Shown: positions 43,297 through 58,200, counted from the first letter of the stretch. The stretch is DNA of 64,000 bases from Apostichopus japonicus (GCF_037975245.1 NC_092575.1:20169841-20233840), one strand, 5' to 3'. A program made the numbers and translations. The notes: generated by a model from the sequence alone, not told the origin.

Positions 43297-46200
43297 ATGG
43301 TGATCATAAAAGAATTGTAAGTTCAATCTTTTCTTTCGTTCAATGTTATATTAATCGTTAAAAAGCAAGTTTTCCGAAATGACTGTGAGTTAAAACCATT
43401 CAATTAGCCTACAGTAAGTTAACTTACACAGTTCCAGTACACGTAAGTTAGTGTTGTATGTAGCCTACTGTTAGTATTAGGCCTAGCCTATAACACAACA
43501 ACTTAACGCTGTCACAGCATCACCGGCAAACCAAATGAATTATATTTTTGCACTGCAAGATATTATTCAAACTTTGTCTTTCTAAAATTACAAAATTGTT
43601 GGTAGCCCTGCCTTTCGGCAAGAAATCAAGATATAGCAGCTCTTGTATATGAGTTAAACCAAGACATACAAATGTCATAGGCTAGTTCATAGTCATATTC
43701 ATACATAATGTCTTGAAGCTGCTAAAAGAAAATTGTTTCCAGGTAGACTTTTTATAAGTGCATAAATCATTTGAGTCCAGCAAAATGTGACTGGGAACAC
43801 ATCATAACGTGAAGGCCTCTTTGTCACAATTTACGTACGTCATGAAACATTTTGACATTCCATGTGATGAATATGGATAGAAGCCAGTTCAGTGATGCTT
43901 TTTAGGAAAAGAACTGCATCAATGATATTCTTTGCAGATTTTGAAACATACAATTTTTGTGTTGTAACTTTTGTTCTAACTGGAGCCCGTCAAAGCACTG
44001 CGCATGTTAGTGATAAGACACATAGTTTCAGGACTTCTTCCGTTGTAGGTGACCACGGTGTATTGTTTGAGGGTCTGAATATGTAATGTTTACAATTTGA
44101 TTCGATTGTGTAAAAACTTTCTTGAATTCTTTCCAAGAATTTTTTGAAGCATAAGACTGTTGTCATATGGGGATGTTCAGTTTTAATTGTGCTGTATCCA
44201 CATGTACAATACAGCGCTACACTAGTGAAATTTACATTCTCAGGCAGCGAAGAAACTTGGCAGTTTTGTATGTTGGTAGTCTGACTGACATGGAATTTTG
44301 CACAAAATTATCTTATTCGCTGTTGTTGCAATGCACTTTGAGCATCCAGCAGATAGATGGATTTTGGCAATGCTAATGCTCATTATGATGATTGTTATTA
44401 ATTTAGCTGGAATGAATGTGATTAGGAGATGAATAAGCATTTTTAAAGTAATATTAGAGTCATCTGGGAGTAATTTATCAAGTATCACATCGCAAAGTGC
44501 TACAATTGCAAAACGGTCAATTTTTTATCCTGTGAAAGGCCAAAGATAATACAGTGGTATTTTACACAAGAACCATACTAGTACTTATTATATAAATGCA
44601 ACAGACCAAATTTGGAGCCTTCAAAACTGCTACAATTTTTGAACACTAAATGTTTTTTTCCTTATCATGAATTGCTTCCTTTACAAACTTCTTACAAATG
44701 GCCTGTCAAATGCAAAGGTCAAGAGACAGTCGTATATATCGGTCTGGTCGGTGGAAGCTTCAAGGCAAGGTACAACAACCACACCAAATCTTTCCGCAAT
44801 GAACGTTACCAAAAAAGAAACTGAACGCTCAAGACATATCTGGGATTTAAAAAGAAAGAAAATCGATCACTCCATTTCTTGGGAGATCCTAAAGCACTCT
44901 AATACACATGAGCGCAGCTCCGACTAGTGTAAACTCTGTATGGAAAAAAAGTACTTCATATTAAGAAGCAGAGCCGACAAAACCTACAACTCAAACAACA
45001 AGTGTAGCGAATTTGTGTCCAAATGTCGTCATGGCAACCATTCTAAGAATAAGAATCCCCCAGGCCGTCACCAAAGGAAGTAGTCGTCCTTGAAAGATTC
45101 AGTTGCCTGATGATCGCCACAGTGAATAGAACTCAATGTGTTCTTGGAACTCCGAGTTGCAACGCGATGGAATAGCATGTTTATACATGTATATTAAAAT
45201 ATAGCTCTGCACCAGTTGTATTGAGCACTATACTGCTATAACCTAACTTAATATACTACAATATATATGTATGTCTTTACAACCCTTTTTAATTACGGTC
45301 GCCATGGTCGCATAGACGGCCACAATTCTCGGCTGGCGATGAGAATTTCTGGAAAAATTAATGCTAGTCGCCAGACGTATAATACTGTGGCGATCAGTTT
45401 TTGCAACTGAAAATTTCACCAATGCTTTACAAAAAACTGAAATGTACTTACTGACTAAACGCACGTTGCTATAAAATTAATATTGAATGGATTTCCCGTT
45501 CCAAATTTTCGCAAAATTCAGAGCTCAACAATAATTTCCTAAAACCGCACATGTCGTAGTGGTCTACGTACCATACCATTGTAACATGCATCTAATTCCC
45601 TTTGACATTGGTCAATTCAAAATACTGACAACTTTTTTAATTTAAATTGTCACGAAACTGTTGAAAATTTTAAAATGACAAGTCAGAGTAGCTATATTAT
45701 GTGATAAAATGAAAAGAGATTTGATCTGTCTTACAATCTTTAAAAAGTTTAACTTACAAAACTGTCGATATTATGAAACAAACTACGTTCGGCAAAGCCC
45801 CGTTTCTAGACTGCCTAACAATGAACAGCGTGCAATATCAGTGTTTAACCCTGGTAGGCTACATGTGCGGGCAAATTTTACCAGGTACCTTGCCAAGCAA
45901 CCCCCTGTCTAACACCTGTTTGTTAACATTTTTGGCACGTTTCCAAAAACACTTTTCATGGGGTAAACTATTTTGGCTCCACTCTAGAATTAATTAGGTC
46001 AGTCAGTAAAGGATCGGTAAAGTTATGCGAAATATTATCTTAGACGTTCAAGAAAAGTAGGTAAATATCCCCGTAACATTAGGGTAAGTAAAACACACCT
46101 CAAGCCAACAGACTTCTCTGCATGAACAAAACCATCTATTCCCCATGATACACGAGGCACAGTCTATACCATACAGACATAACACGATATCATGGCCCCA

Positions 46201-49200
46201 ATACCTACAGTATGGCCATCTTTATGAAAGTAAACCTTGCAATCCCATGTTTTAGGCCACTTGGCATGATTAACTAAATGCTAAATATGTTTCCATGTCC
46301 TTGTAGAGAACGTAAACTTTGCAAAATACAATTATAGTTGTGTTGTTACGTGAGATCCGTAACCGACGAAGTGGTTAGGCTTTTTACTCTACACTTAACT
46401 ATGGTAGGATATTAATATTTCCTTTTTTTGTGGAAATTCTAGAAAATACTTTCTTTTTCCCCCGCTTAACACCAGATGTGGTCTTATGGTTAATTCATAA
46501 ATGGGTGTACTAGAGCCTTGTTTACATGACATTAGTTGCATTTAGCACGATATGCCAGTTTCGCGTGAATTTTTCGAAAGTATTTTGCTCGATCTTTTGT
46601 AAAATTTGAAAGGTGTACCAACTTACTTTTCGTACACAATTGGTAATTTCTCTACTGATTTTCAGAGTTTTGTTCTCTATACAGTGAATGTTGTAAAGGA
46701 CGGGTTTTTACGAAGTTCAAAAGTCAGTCAATGAAGTTGATAAACTTTATTTCTTTTCAACTTTCTTAACCATGGAATGCTAAAATAACATTTACACATA
46801 AAACGGAGAAAGGATAATCGCATTTTTTTTCCACATTTATTTCAAATTTCTTTCACAAGAAATTATCGTCATTTATTTCAATCCTCAAAAAATATCCTCT
46901 TGAATAAAAATTATCGCGATAATAATAATTTCGATATATCGCCCAACCCTATTAGCCTATGCGTCTTTATACGATTCTGTGTGCGTACACATGTCCAGTT
47001 ATACGTGAGCGGTACTGTAGCTATCGTTTACGTTACGGTTATTGTCCCATACATGTGTGTACACACAGGCCTTCTGTTGCCACGACTATCAAAGCGCGGG
47101 AATTAGAACTTAATTATACTATAGTTCAACGATAGTGTACTCAGTACTGACAGTAGTGCTACTCGATGTTGAGCCCAGGCCTAGTGTTTTTTGTACTAAT
47201 ATTTAGCATATCAAAGTGGCGATCACATTTTCATTCTGGGCGACCAGAATTTGGGAAAAATAAAGATCTAGTCGCCACAGGATTTTCCTCCTGGCGACCT
47301 CATTCACTGGGGAATTAAAAAGGGTTGAGTATATATATTATATATATATGTATAATTATGTTTATATATATGTATATATATAAATATATTTATATATGTT
47401 TATATAATTGAAATCGTTATGAGTTGGAAATTCAAGAACAGTGAAAAAACTTCCAGCCTTCACCGGGATTCGATCCCGGGCCTCCTGCTTTATATGCGGA
47501 CACCCTAACCACTAGGCTATGTATATAGATACTGTATGTGTGTGTGTATATATGTAATATCAATAGCAAATCAGGAACTTGTTCACACTTTCGCCAACTT
47601 CTGTCTGTAGTTCATACTACTCAATAAACAACATGTTTGCGTCTACAGTTAATTCTTAATTGTACAGTACAGTATTGTATATACAGTACATGTGTTTGTG
47701 TCAGGGTTTGAGTTTGCAAGACACTATTTAGGACACACCTATAATGATGAATCAGTGAAGCAACTTGGAATGATAGGATATTCTGTGTGTCCTTTAGACT
47801 TTCAACCTCAACTTGTTTGTAATGTTTAACTTCTTTTTCCTTTGTGTACAGTACATGCCTAGTTGTCAAAGTCTCTGCATGTGGGAAGAACGGAATGCCA
47901 CTTAACTTACTGGAAAACAGTCCATCATTCAAATTTAATGACATTTTTTTTTGCATCCACAAGTATTGTTAATTTCAACATCTTCATTAACGTTCTCATA
48001 TTATTGTTAATTTGTTAATATTATTTTGTTTATAATTATTCATGTTACAGGGGAATACATTTTAAGTAGCTTAAAACTAGTAGCCTTTTTGAGTCGAGTT
48101 TGATCATTCAATAGTGATTCAATAGTAAATATTTGAATTGCAATAGCATTGTAGTTATTCAGCTTGACTACTTACAATTTTACCACTTGTCCTGTGTTCC
48201 TTTAATCTCATAAAACAAAAGAAACAGTCACACCATATTTAATCGTAACCACTTACTGCAAGGCTTTTACTTTTTATTTTGTAATGTGGATATGATAAAA
48301 GAAATTGACCCATTTGACCGTTATTAATGTAATAATTCTAATATTTATTTTCCTTATATTTTATTTAGCCGGATACCTCTGCCAATGACTGTGGAAGAGG
48401 TAAGTTTAGTTTGTTTTTAAACAAAATTAGAATTTTACTTGTGTACATTGTAGTATTACACACGTTACTTTAAATTACTTTACTTTGTAGGACTTTGCAC
48501 AATAATAATCATGACACTTTTGCCTCTTCTATTTGATCTTTCTAGTAAATGATGCAAAGATTGCTTGTATCATCTAGAGCTTTTCAGTTAACACAAACTA
48601 GTAACATTTTCGATCATGATGGTGTGTGTATATGTACAGTATGTCTAGATATGGATCAATGTATGTACAGTATGTGTGTTGCCTACATTAGTGCCTACGT
48701 TCGTCAGCTACCTATTGCCTTCATTTGCCTACAGTACTGTATGTACATAACCTAGTGCATACATCCATATATTGCCTATGTTTGTCCACATTTTTGTGTT
48801 GCCTACATTTATAAGTAGAGATCTACCGTACAATTATCTCAACTTTCATAAGTTTTCTTTGCTTCTCGCTTACCTGTCTCCCCACAACCTTAGCACTCTG
48901 GCTATACCTTGCCTAGAGTGAAATGGTAACTTTTTCTGGCTACTCCCGGTCGAAGCCCTCCACGTTCTACCACCCCAACATGCCATACGAAGTTAACTTG
49001 ATCCACATAACCACATTGAGTACAAGAAGCCTAATGTTTTTGGTGGTGGTAAAACTTTAGAACAGCCAGTTTGAACAGATATCACACATGGCATACATGT
49101 GAATGCTGTGATAACAGCAAGGTACTGTAACAGGCATGGCAAATCTGCATGGATGAAGTTGTAGGGTGTTGTTTTTTGTTAAGGTCAAAGGTCGTTTGAA

Positions 49201-52200
49201 GTGTTGAGGTCAAGTTAGGTCCAAATTTGAACACTGCTATATTTGATAAATGCCTCAAGAATATCAACTTAAAGAAATCCCATACTGTACTTACAGTAGC
49301 ATGTGGGTACCCAATATTGATGATAAAGAAATGACTGAATGGGTATCACTTCAAGTGTCAAAGGTCATTAGAGTTCAGCTACTGTATATAATCAACACTG
49401 GAAACTTTGTAAACACATCATGTTCAAGCCAGACAAGACTGAATGAAGTTCATATGTACTACACATACAGTAAGCATGCAGATTTTCTGCATTTCAAGTA
49501 CAAAATGCATTTAAAAAAATTTGGTGTAGACCTGTTAATTGTAGAATTAAAGGTACTATGAACACCATACAATGAAGAGCATAGTTTTACCAATTAATAT
49601 TCAGCAAGTGGTTGAAAACTAGCCCTGAGCTTTGGGTAGAGGTCGCATAGTATATAAAACAGATTGACAGTTTTATTAGTTCATGAAGCTTTGGTGCAGC
49701 CTGGATTTTGGTTAAATAGTAGTTTACCTTCCTTTGGAATTGAAGGGCGTGTGCGCGCTACAATATTGGCATTTACCGGCCAAGGGAACGATACCTACAT
49801 GACTGGACATTGAAACTTAAAGTTTCATATACTGTAGTCTCTGTATTTTTGCAGATTCAAAGGCTAGCTGCGTAGCCAACTTATTCTGAGCCTGTCACTT
49901 TGTAGGTACCTACATGACTATACTCCCTGGTGTGTTGTCCGCATAATTAATTAACACCATGAACAAGCGGAAAGTTCTTCCTACTACTGTACTGCAAGCA
50001 ATCCACGCGCACTACAATACTGCGTATTTGCAGGCAAATGCAGTTCTAGTTTTGTTAGTCATAGCTTTCAACTTTCAATCAATAGACATACAGTACTGCA
50101 CTACCTAGACAGGAGATCTATGTGTCAAACAGTGACAAGTGGCATTCATATCCAAATTGTTGTTGCACTGAAAGTATGAAACATGCAGGGTACACGTGTT
50201 GGTTGTTTCACATCATACATGTTTCAGATCATGGTGGCAGTACACTCCACCTCAGACACATGTATATATGATACAGTATTATGATACATGAATTTAAATG
50301 TTGACTACTGTATGCTAATCAGAACACCAAAATGTCGTCCATGTCACTCTAAAAAAAAAACATTACCACAGATACTTTACATTGTAAGTAAGATTTCAGA
50401 TTCATAAAAGATTCAGTGTTCTTACTATAAATCATAAAAAATCTCTTTGACATCTTTTTAATCCATCTGGGGAAAAGTTTTAAGTGCACTCATATTTTGT
50501 GTCATAGCTTTGAGGTTTTTAAATTTTTGTTAATCATGAAAGGTGAAAGGGTTCCGTGGCAATATGAAGGCAATACATTGATACGGGAAGTGAATGGATC
50601 GTTTAGACTGATGTACCAATTTGCCTGTTTTCTGTGGCCACTTTGCTTTTCAGTATGAGTGATTAATATCTTCATAAATTTATGGCTTAGTAACGCAGTG
50701 ATCAGATTTTTGTTCACGCTGTTATGTTTTAACTCTTTTGTTCTCATCCATTTGTTCTGCAGTATCGTGTTGGACAACTCTATGCTTTTGCTCACGCAAG
50801 CTTAAACGAAACGGGAGGAGGAGATGGCGTGGAGGTCTTAAAGAACGAACCATACACAAATCACAAACTGTACGGAGACGGACAGTACACATACAAAATA
50901 TATCATGCCAAACAGTAAGTGCTGCAACAGTGTTACATTCAGTTGTAACGTATTAAAGCCGTGCATTATATCTTTATATTGAACCAGTCATGGTTGCGAA
51001 GTTTTGATCGACAATAATATCTCATAAAATTCATAGCGGTTAAATAGTTGAACAAAGTTTGTTTCGAATTTTTGCCATGGATGCATGCATGTGATTATTT
51101 AGTGTTATTTATGTTACCTAAATAGCCAACCTTGACATCACTTCAGTATACAGCAGTATACTTGTATTGAGTCCCTCAGTTTTGCTCATATTCTGTACTC
51201 ATACTCAAATTCTGACATAGTTACAGTCAGGCGTGGCGGAACGGGAAAATTATTGGGGGGGCCAATGTGTGGAGACTATCTAAGCGGAGCGCCACCATCG
51301 GTTGGCGCGGAGCGTACAAGAAAATTTTGGGTTTTTCAAACCCCCAGATGGCCGGAAACGGCACTTCCCGAGTGTTTTATGCTGCGAATACCTAGCCCTA
51401 AAATATGGGTCTCAAGCCTGCAATTTCTCAGATTGCACGCAAAAATCTGTAAAAACATTGTAATTTGTATATTCGATGGTGTTTTAAGAGAGTAGCTATT
51501 ACTCGTAGTGTACTTTAGAAGGATATACCCTACGAAAGATACATCTCCAATTAGAAGGAAATGTCCCTGAAGGATATATCCATGGGAAATGTGCTACCAT
51601 TAGAAGGATATATCCTTCAGGGGATGTTGGAGAACTGGCTGAAATGAGGCAAGTCATTGGCCTAAGACGAAGTTGTGTTGCGCTTACCGGTACCCACACT
51701 CACTGCTTCACGTGGTTGGGGTGACAATGTGGTCTATAGCCAGGGAACGGACCGAGGGTCCCCCCAGCATTTACTAAAATTATTACACCTATATATTATA
51801 CGTGTGCATCGGACAGATCGACAAGTATGCATTGAAAAATGGGCAGATGCACGTTTCGGAGCCTTGGTAAATATTGGGGGGGGGGGCTTATCATGCATTT
51901 GCCCCCTCAACTTTTTCATTGGGGGGGCTAAGCCCCCAAGCCCTCCCCCCGGTTCCGCCGCCACTGGTTACAGTCACTAGTATAAACCCCCCCCCCTTTG
52001 CTTATTCTAAGGGCATTTCAGGAATTTAGAGTAGATTCTAACGCAAGATTAAGTTCGATTGTGTTTATGCTCAGGGCAGTGCGCTTGTACTCATATATTG
52101 TACTCACATCAAGCTGCTTGTACTCCTACAGTACTCACACTACAAGTCTATCCATTAACTTGTATACCCATACTCCCCATGATCATGGAGTCTGTACTCG

Positions 52201-55200
52201 TACTTGTACTAAGGCATTATGGATATGCAGTAAACCAGATACTAGTGTGCATGACCATGTACAGTACCTGTGACTACTGTATGTACCCGTGCTAGCACTG
52301 AATAGGGTCTTGTACCCGTACTAATACCCTGGGGAATTCTAACTTGTACTCCCACCAAAAATATACAGGAATACCAGTCTGTTGTGTAGTACCTGTGTAC
52401 CCATAATGACCCTCATTGATTGTACTCGGTGTATATATGTACTCACTCACCCATTTACTGTACAATAGTATAATCTGTTATGTGCAAGAATACAAGACAC
52501 AGTTGAACAGGTATCCAAACTCACAGGGAATAATAATTATTTGTTAATTAACAGACCTCTGTTAATCATTTACACTCACTGTAATTGTTGCCATTCCATT
52601 AAGTCCACAGATTGAGTAGGTCTAATTGTCACAGAGACTGTTTTATCTAATAGTGATGTAATACATATAGCAGCCTGACACCAGAGCTCTGTATAGTGTT
52701 ATTTTAAGGTACTGTATGTCAGTGCATGTAGGGCACTGTACTATGTGACATACCTTGCTACATATCCATATGTTAAAAATGAGGAACATTTGATTTGTGC
52801 AGGCTGCAGTACTAGCGCAGTAATGAGTATATAAACCAGCACTTGTTGAGCGATTTATTAAAGACAAGTCATAAAAAATTCTGAAATGCTAGGAGATTGC
52901 ACAAGTGGCTATGGTATACATTTTAAAACTGACATTTTCTAATAGCATTCTTACACTAGCTGCAGTACTTGGTTACAGTACACATATTTCCAGTACTGCA
53001 CCTGTTCATACAGTATTATGGTATTTAGTACAGACTTTGTATTGTGTAAATCTAAACAATCTAATTAGCAGTTCATGGAGTCGATTTTGATCAGTTTTCC
53101 AGTGTTATTTGAAAGAAAGACAAAATCCAAATTAATTAATTAATTATTAAATATTGGAATTAAACATATGGATTTATCCAATTTTCAGAGCATTTCAGAG
53201 ATTTGACATATATTGAGCTCTGGAATATCTTGAAAACCTACAATCTACAGAAACAATAATTAGCACTTTTTTTAATTTATTTTTTTAAAACATATATATC
53301 AACTTTTTAAACTTCTGCCTTAGATCATCCTTTTAGCATACAGTGCCTTTCTGACCATTGACCAAGCAAGCTGTTAGACTACCAGGTAGTTACTCACTAT
53401 TCACACATTATTTGATATCCTTCAATCAGAGATCTAGAATTGGGGTTCCTTTTTCTATAAACCCATTAGTGTCCCACAAATTTAGTGCAATGCGTCACTT
53501 TTACATTTAAGTGACAAACCTTGAAGTTTTTGCCCAAATTTCATCATCATTTCTGCAGGGAATAATTTATTCGGTATCGCATCGAAAAATGCGATGCAGA
53601 CTGCTACGTATGTAAACAGACTGTGCAAAGTTGTATAGCATCCTTTTGTATGCAAGGGACCGTATCATAAAATACGAGACAGAGATTTAGAACATTCAAA
53701 ACTGCTACACTAAATTTGAACACTTAATTTATTCCCAGTACTGACGTGTAAAGCCTGCTGTTTTTAGAGTACTGTATATCCTGTACTAGCAGACTACAGT
53801 ACAGTATATTGTGCTATATGGCTTCAAGGATTTAATAACTAAATTTACTGTTGTACAGTGTGTATTTAGAGTAATGTCAGTCCTGTAGTCTGGATTGCTT
53901 TTCAAGGCAGCTGGGATTGACATAATTTGTAGAGATTTGTTACTTCATACTGTACCATTAATGCAGTCTCTGGTTCTATAATGCAGACATTTCTTCATTC
54001 ACTTGGAATTTAAGTCTTGTAGCACAGTTTTCAGGTAGTACTAGCTGTATAATAACAAGAGTACTACCCTACGCATCACACTGTATTTACTATCGTCTGC
54101 ATCGATGTGTGTGAAGGTGGCCTTCATTAGCTGTAAATTGGTGTCTTTTCAGTCCGTTCACATAACATAATCAATAGAAAGAAGTCAAATACTGCAATAT
54201 GTGTGTTGGATTTAATTGGCTACTGCATGTACTGTACATAACTGTATCATGTGTGATACACTCATTACTAAGAGTACTGTTGCACAGTATGCATCGGAGT
54301 GATTGGACATACTGTATGTGTTTTAATGATTTCTATCGTGAATGATCGTTCTGAAGTCAGCAGCTACTGGCTGTTTCTTTAACAGAGCTCAGATCACTCT
54401 GCATATATACACACTGTATGTGATGAAGGCTTAGAAAGAAGGAATTAACACAGAACTGGGAGTTGAGTTTAGAGTAGTTACCATGACAGAAGTACAGTAT
54501 AAAGCCAAGTAGCATGAGTTGCAAGTTTTCTTTTCCTGCCCTCTTGTGCAGTTGTTAAGTACAGTATGTCCTTGCAACTGGTGTCAAAGAAGCTAAAGCA
54601 GCCTGGAATAATGAAGCGTTCACATTTTTGTAGAGCAGCTTCACGGTTTTACGAAATTTGGTTTCTCACATGAAATACAGTCGTTTGGTTTATATATGCA
54701 CAGATTACCTTTTTTACACCTTTCTTTGTATTTTGTCAGGAAATTCTGCCTGAGCGCTCTGAATTGCAGTTAGCTAATATTCAATACTTGACATAATTAA
54801 CACTTTGGGTGTATAGTTTCAGAGCTAGAGTAGTTTACCACATGTGACAGAAGTAATACAGCCGAGTAAGTTGCATGTTTATTTACAGTGCAAGTTTCAT
54901 ATCCTGGCCTCTTGTACAGTACTTGAGTATGCTGTTGTATTGTTAAAGAAGCCAAGCAGGAAATGAAAGTGTTCACATTTTTGTAATATAGCAGTGTTCT
55001 TGGTTTCTCATAAACCACTCAAAATAATAAGTGTTATATATATGTGCAGAAAGTTTTACAAGGTCCTTTGTATAATTTGTGTAGCAATTTGCCTGATTTG
55101 AATAGTATCTTGCTCTGCAATACTTGATGAATTATTCACCGGGTACAGTACTGTAGGTACTCTATGTTTTATTAATAGGATTTTAAGTTTGTACAGTAAC

Positions 55201-58200
55201 AGTACAGTATTTAGCTAAGTACAGTACTGTAAGTACTTTACTGCATCTGCACATTAGGAAGATTGAGATAACAGAGGGTGCTGCCACATCGGTCCATTCT
55301 AGTTCTGCAAAACTTGACAAGATTCAGTGTCTGAAAAAAATCACTGAGAATTCCTTTGAGGAATCTCTGATAGACACTTCTGGTCAAAGTACCTGCACAT
55401 TCCCAATTCACACATAGCGTGACCTATATATTCGAACTAACATACAGATTTTACCACTCATAACTAGCACATTTTTAACATTGAAGCAATGTTGTCCACC
55501 ATTCGTGTGGCATCTTGACACACGTCTGGCCATCAACCAATCAGAAAGCTTCTCTGAGGCATTTTAATGACGTCCGCTGAACTGAGTTTTACAAGCTTTG
55601 AGCGTCAGTAAAATTGTATCCAAGTCTCCCAAATGGATACATGCTGGACTTATACCTGCGATCCTTCTTGTAATTATCGAAGACGAGATCTTCTAGTCAT
55701 ATTTTCAGTTGTAGCACATAGATTGAGATATGTTGCAGATCTGTAAACATGATACAGTGGATCACGCACATTGGGACCCAGAGCCGCATCTACAGTACGG
55801 CAATGTTAGGACCCAGAGCCATGATGTATGTATGTATGTATTGTATGTATGTATGTATGTATGTATGTATATACATGGCTCTGTTAGGACTGATGTGACA
55901 GCGCCCTCTGTCGAAACGCTGAAGATAATATTAACCATTGGTATTAAATGCAACAAGCATGTACTGTACAGTAACTTAAAAATCTAACATGGTTTCAAAA
56001 ACTGCCTGCAAACTGTACATATATACTATATATTGCAGGATCATGTGTAGGTCATATCCTGCAGTAAAATGTAGGGAAGTTGTTTTCCCCCAAGTAGTAG
56101 ATGGCAAAGGTCAACAGAGATCAGAAAATGAAAACATTGTAAATGGTTACTTGGTTTACAACATGTGAGAGAAGATATGTTATAGAGGTTATACAGTAGT
56201 TCCATTATGTGCAGTATTTTACCACTTTTGGTGAAATTTGAGTCAAAACTTGTTAGTTGTACATTTGAACATTTTAATCTTTTATCACCCCCAATGGAAA
56301 GGAAGTCAAGGAAGTGACTTTTGTATAAAAGATGATTTTCTGGTTGACTCAGGTGAAAACTATGTACTTACTACATTAGTGCTGTAGCACTGTTCTCTGT
56401 TGAGCGCTACATAATTGCTGTGTTTTTCAAGAACACTGCACTAGTGCACACAAGTTACACCACTGTTTTGTATGAACACTACACCATGGCAGTGTTCTGA
56501 ATGCACATACTGTACACTAATGTTCCTAGAATACTGCACAGAGCAATGCAGTGTTCTAGGTATGAGCGCTAAGTGCAGTACTGCTGTGTTCTGAATGTAC
56601 AGTTATAAGAGTGTGTCTGTTTGAAAAGCTACACTATCCCAGTGTTCTTAATGCATATCTACGGCAGTGCAGTGTTCTGAATGTACAGAACTTTAGTGTT
56701 CTGGATGTAACCCTAGATACTCTATTCATAATAATGATGATAATTAGGCAGTTATTGTTACAACGCTTTTCAGCGAATGTGGGAGAAGCCCGCTGCAAGG
56801 GCTTATTGATTACAATTTTCACGTCGGATGATTTCCAATTCAACATTTTATCTCAAATTTGGAATCTTTTCAATTAAGAAAGTCTTTAAGATCATGCTAG
56901 TTCAGAATTCTGTGTGAATTCTGTGAAATATATATAAATCTATTTGTCAGTCATCTGCTCTATTGCCATATTGTGGACTTTACCCTCAATCCCCTGCACA
57001 TTGGATTACAACATGTTCCAATGCAAATCTCATAACTTACCCGAGTAAGAGGAGCTGAACCAATGAATAAAATGTGCTTGTAAAACTTGCTGACTTACTC
57101 TGCCGTTATTGTTACACAGGTAATGGTATGTGAGTCATACTTTGTGCGTGATTGTAGGTGGATTTATGCAGCAGCTTTTAACTAATTGAGTTGCAAACCT
57201 TAGCACATGGTTATCTCACATACTTGTATTACTGATATTCTTTTTCTACCGACAGAAAAGTACCAAAATTTATACAATTACTTGCACCGGCTGGATCTCT
57301 AGAATTCCACGAAGAAGCCTGGAATGCATATCCGTACTGCAAAACGGTTATAACGGTACACAATATCTTTCTTTCTTTGCACTCTTGAATTTGAAATGCT
57401 TACATGTGCAATGCTCTGCTGTTGTTGCACAGGCCTCCTACGTACCATGCTAAACGATGGGTTTGTTTTCTAGAGTGGTATTGGCTGCCTAATATAAAAA
57501 AGTATGGACATTACTAAAAGGCTCTCCTCCACCACCCACCCACCCACCTCTTCCACCAAAGTTAGGAAATTGTATCTTTTTAAGCATGTCTTGTTAATTT
57601 CCGTTAAACGTTTATGGTTGTTTAAATTTGCTAATAATTTTCATGACATTGCAGTTTTTAATTGTTGGGATTTCATTTCAGATTTGTATAAACGAGAGCG
57701 TACAGTACTTAGTTTTGAAATTAACTGATTGTACAGTTTGTATGTGGCTACAATAACGAACTGACATAAAATAAATTGTCCGGGTGACAACTGACAAGAT
57801 TTGTTAGAATCAAACTGAATTGGTATCCACTTGCTATTGTGCAGTAATTTGGTTTAAAACAAAATAAACAATCCCAATCTTCTTCACAAAATATGTTCCT
57901 TCTTTATTATTTACCTGTTTCATTATGAAAGCTGTGAAAATCAAATTTCTCTAAGACAGATTCCCACTCCACTAATATTTAAAAATTAAACTCTTCTTAG
58001 TTTGAGTATACAAGGAACATAAAAGATCAAGGACGGGAAGACCTACTTTGTGATTAAAAAGCAGCATGTGATATACAATGATGGCAACTACCCACTCTTA
58101 AATGAATAAAAGTCATAAAATTACCATAATCAGGAAGCAAAAGGAAAGTTATTGGTATGTTACAGAAGGCTAATTAATGTCTGAGTAGAAATAAGACACA

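Larger units (their letters stand above)
43317..48368. other. PITP intron 1 with repeats
   Basis: Starts GTAAGTT and ends TTTTATTTAG. Holds a repeat related to 53558-53735 (about 44470-44660), a GIY-YIG fragment, a (TA)n tract (about 47326-47408) and a tRNA-like SINE fragment. No additional coding exon is needed, since the exon 1 and 2 phases agree. Confidence 0.6.
50915..57255. other. PITP intron 3, 6.3 kb
   Basis: Begins GTAAGT and ends TTTCTACCGACAG. Contains the hAT-like MITE 51228-51966, a GTACTC-rich low-complexity stretch (about 52080-52460), a repeat at 53558-53735, an (ATGT)n microsatellite, a degenerate CAGTGTTCTGAATG repeat (56380-56710), and an unusual density of TACAGTACTGTA. 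Confidence 0.6.

Noticed and set aside
47452-47521. Functional tRNA gene
   Set aside because: The acceptor and anticodon arms do not pair convincingly; only the internal promoter boxes and T-arm are preserved.
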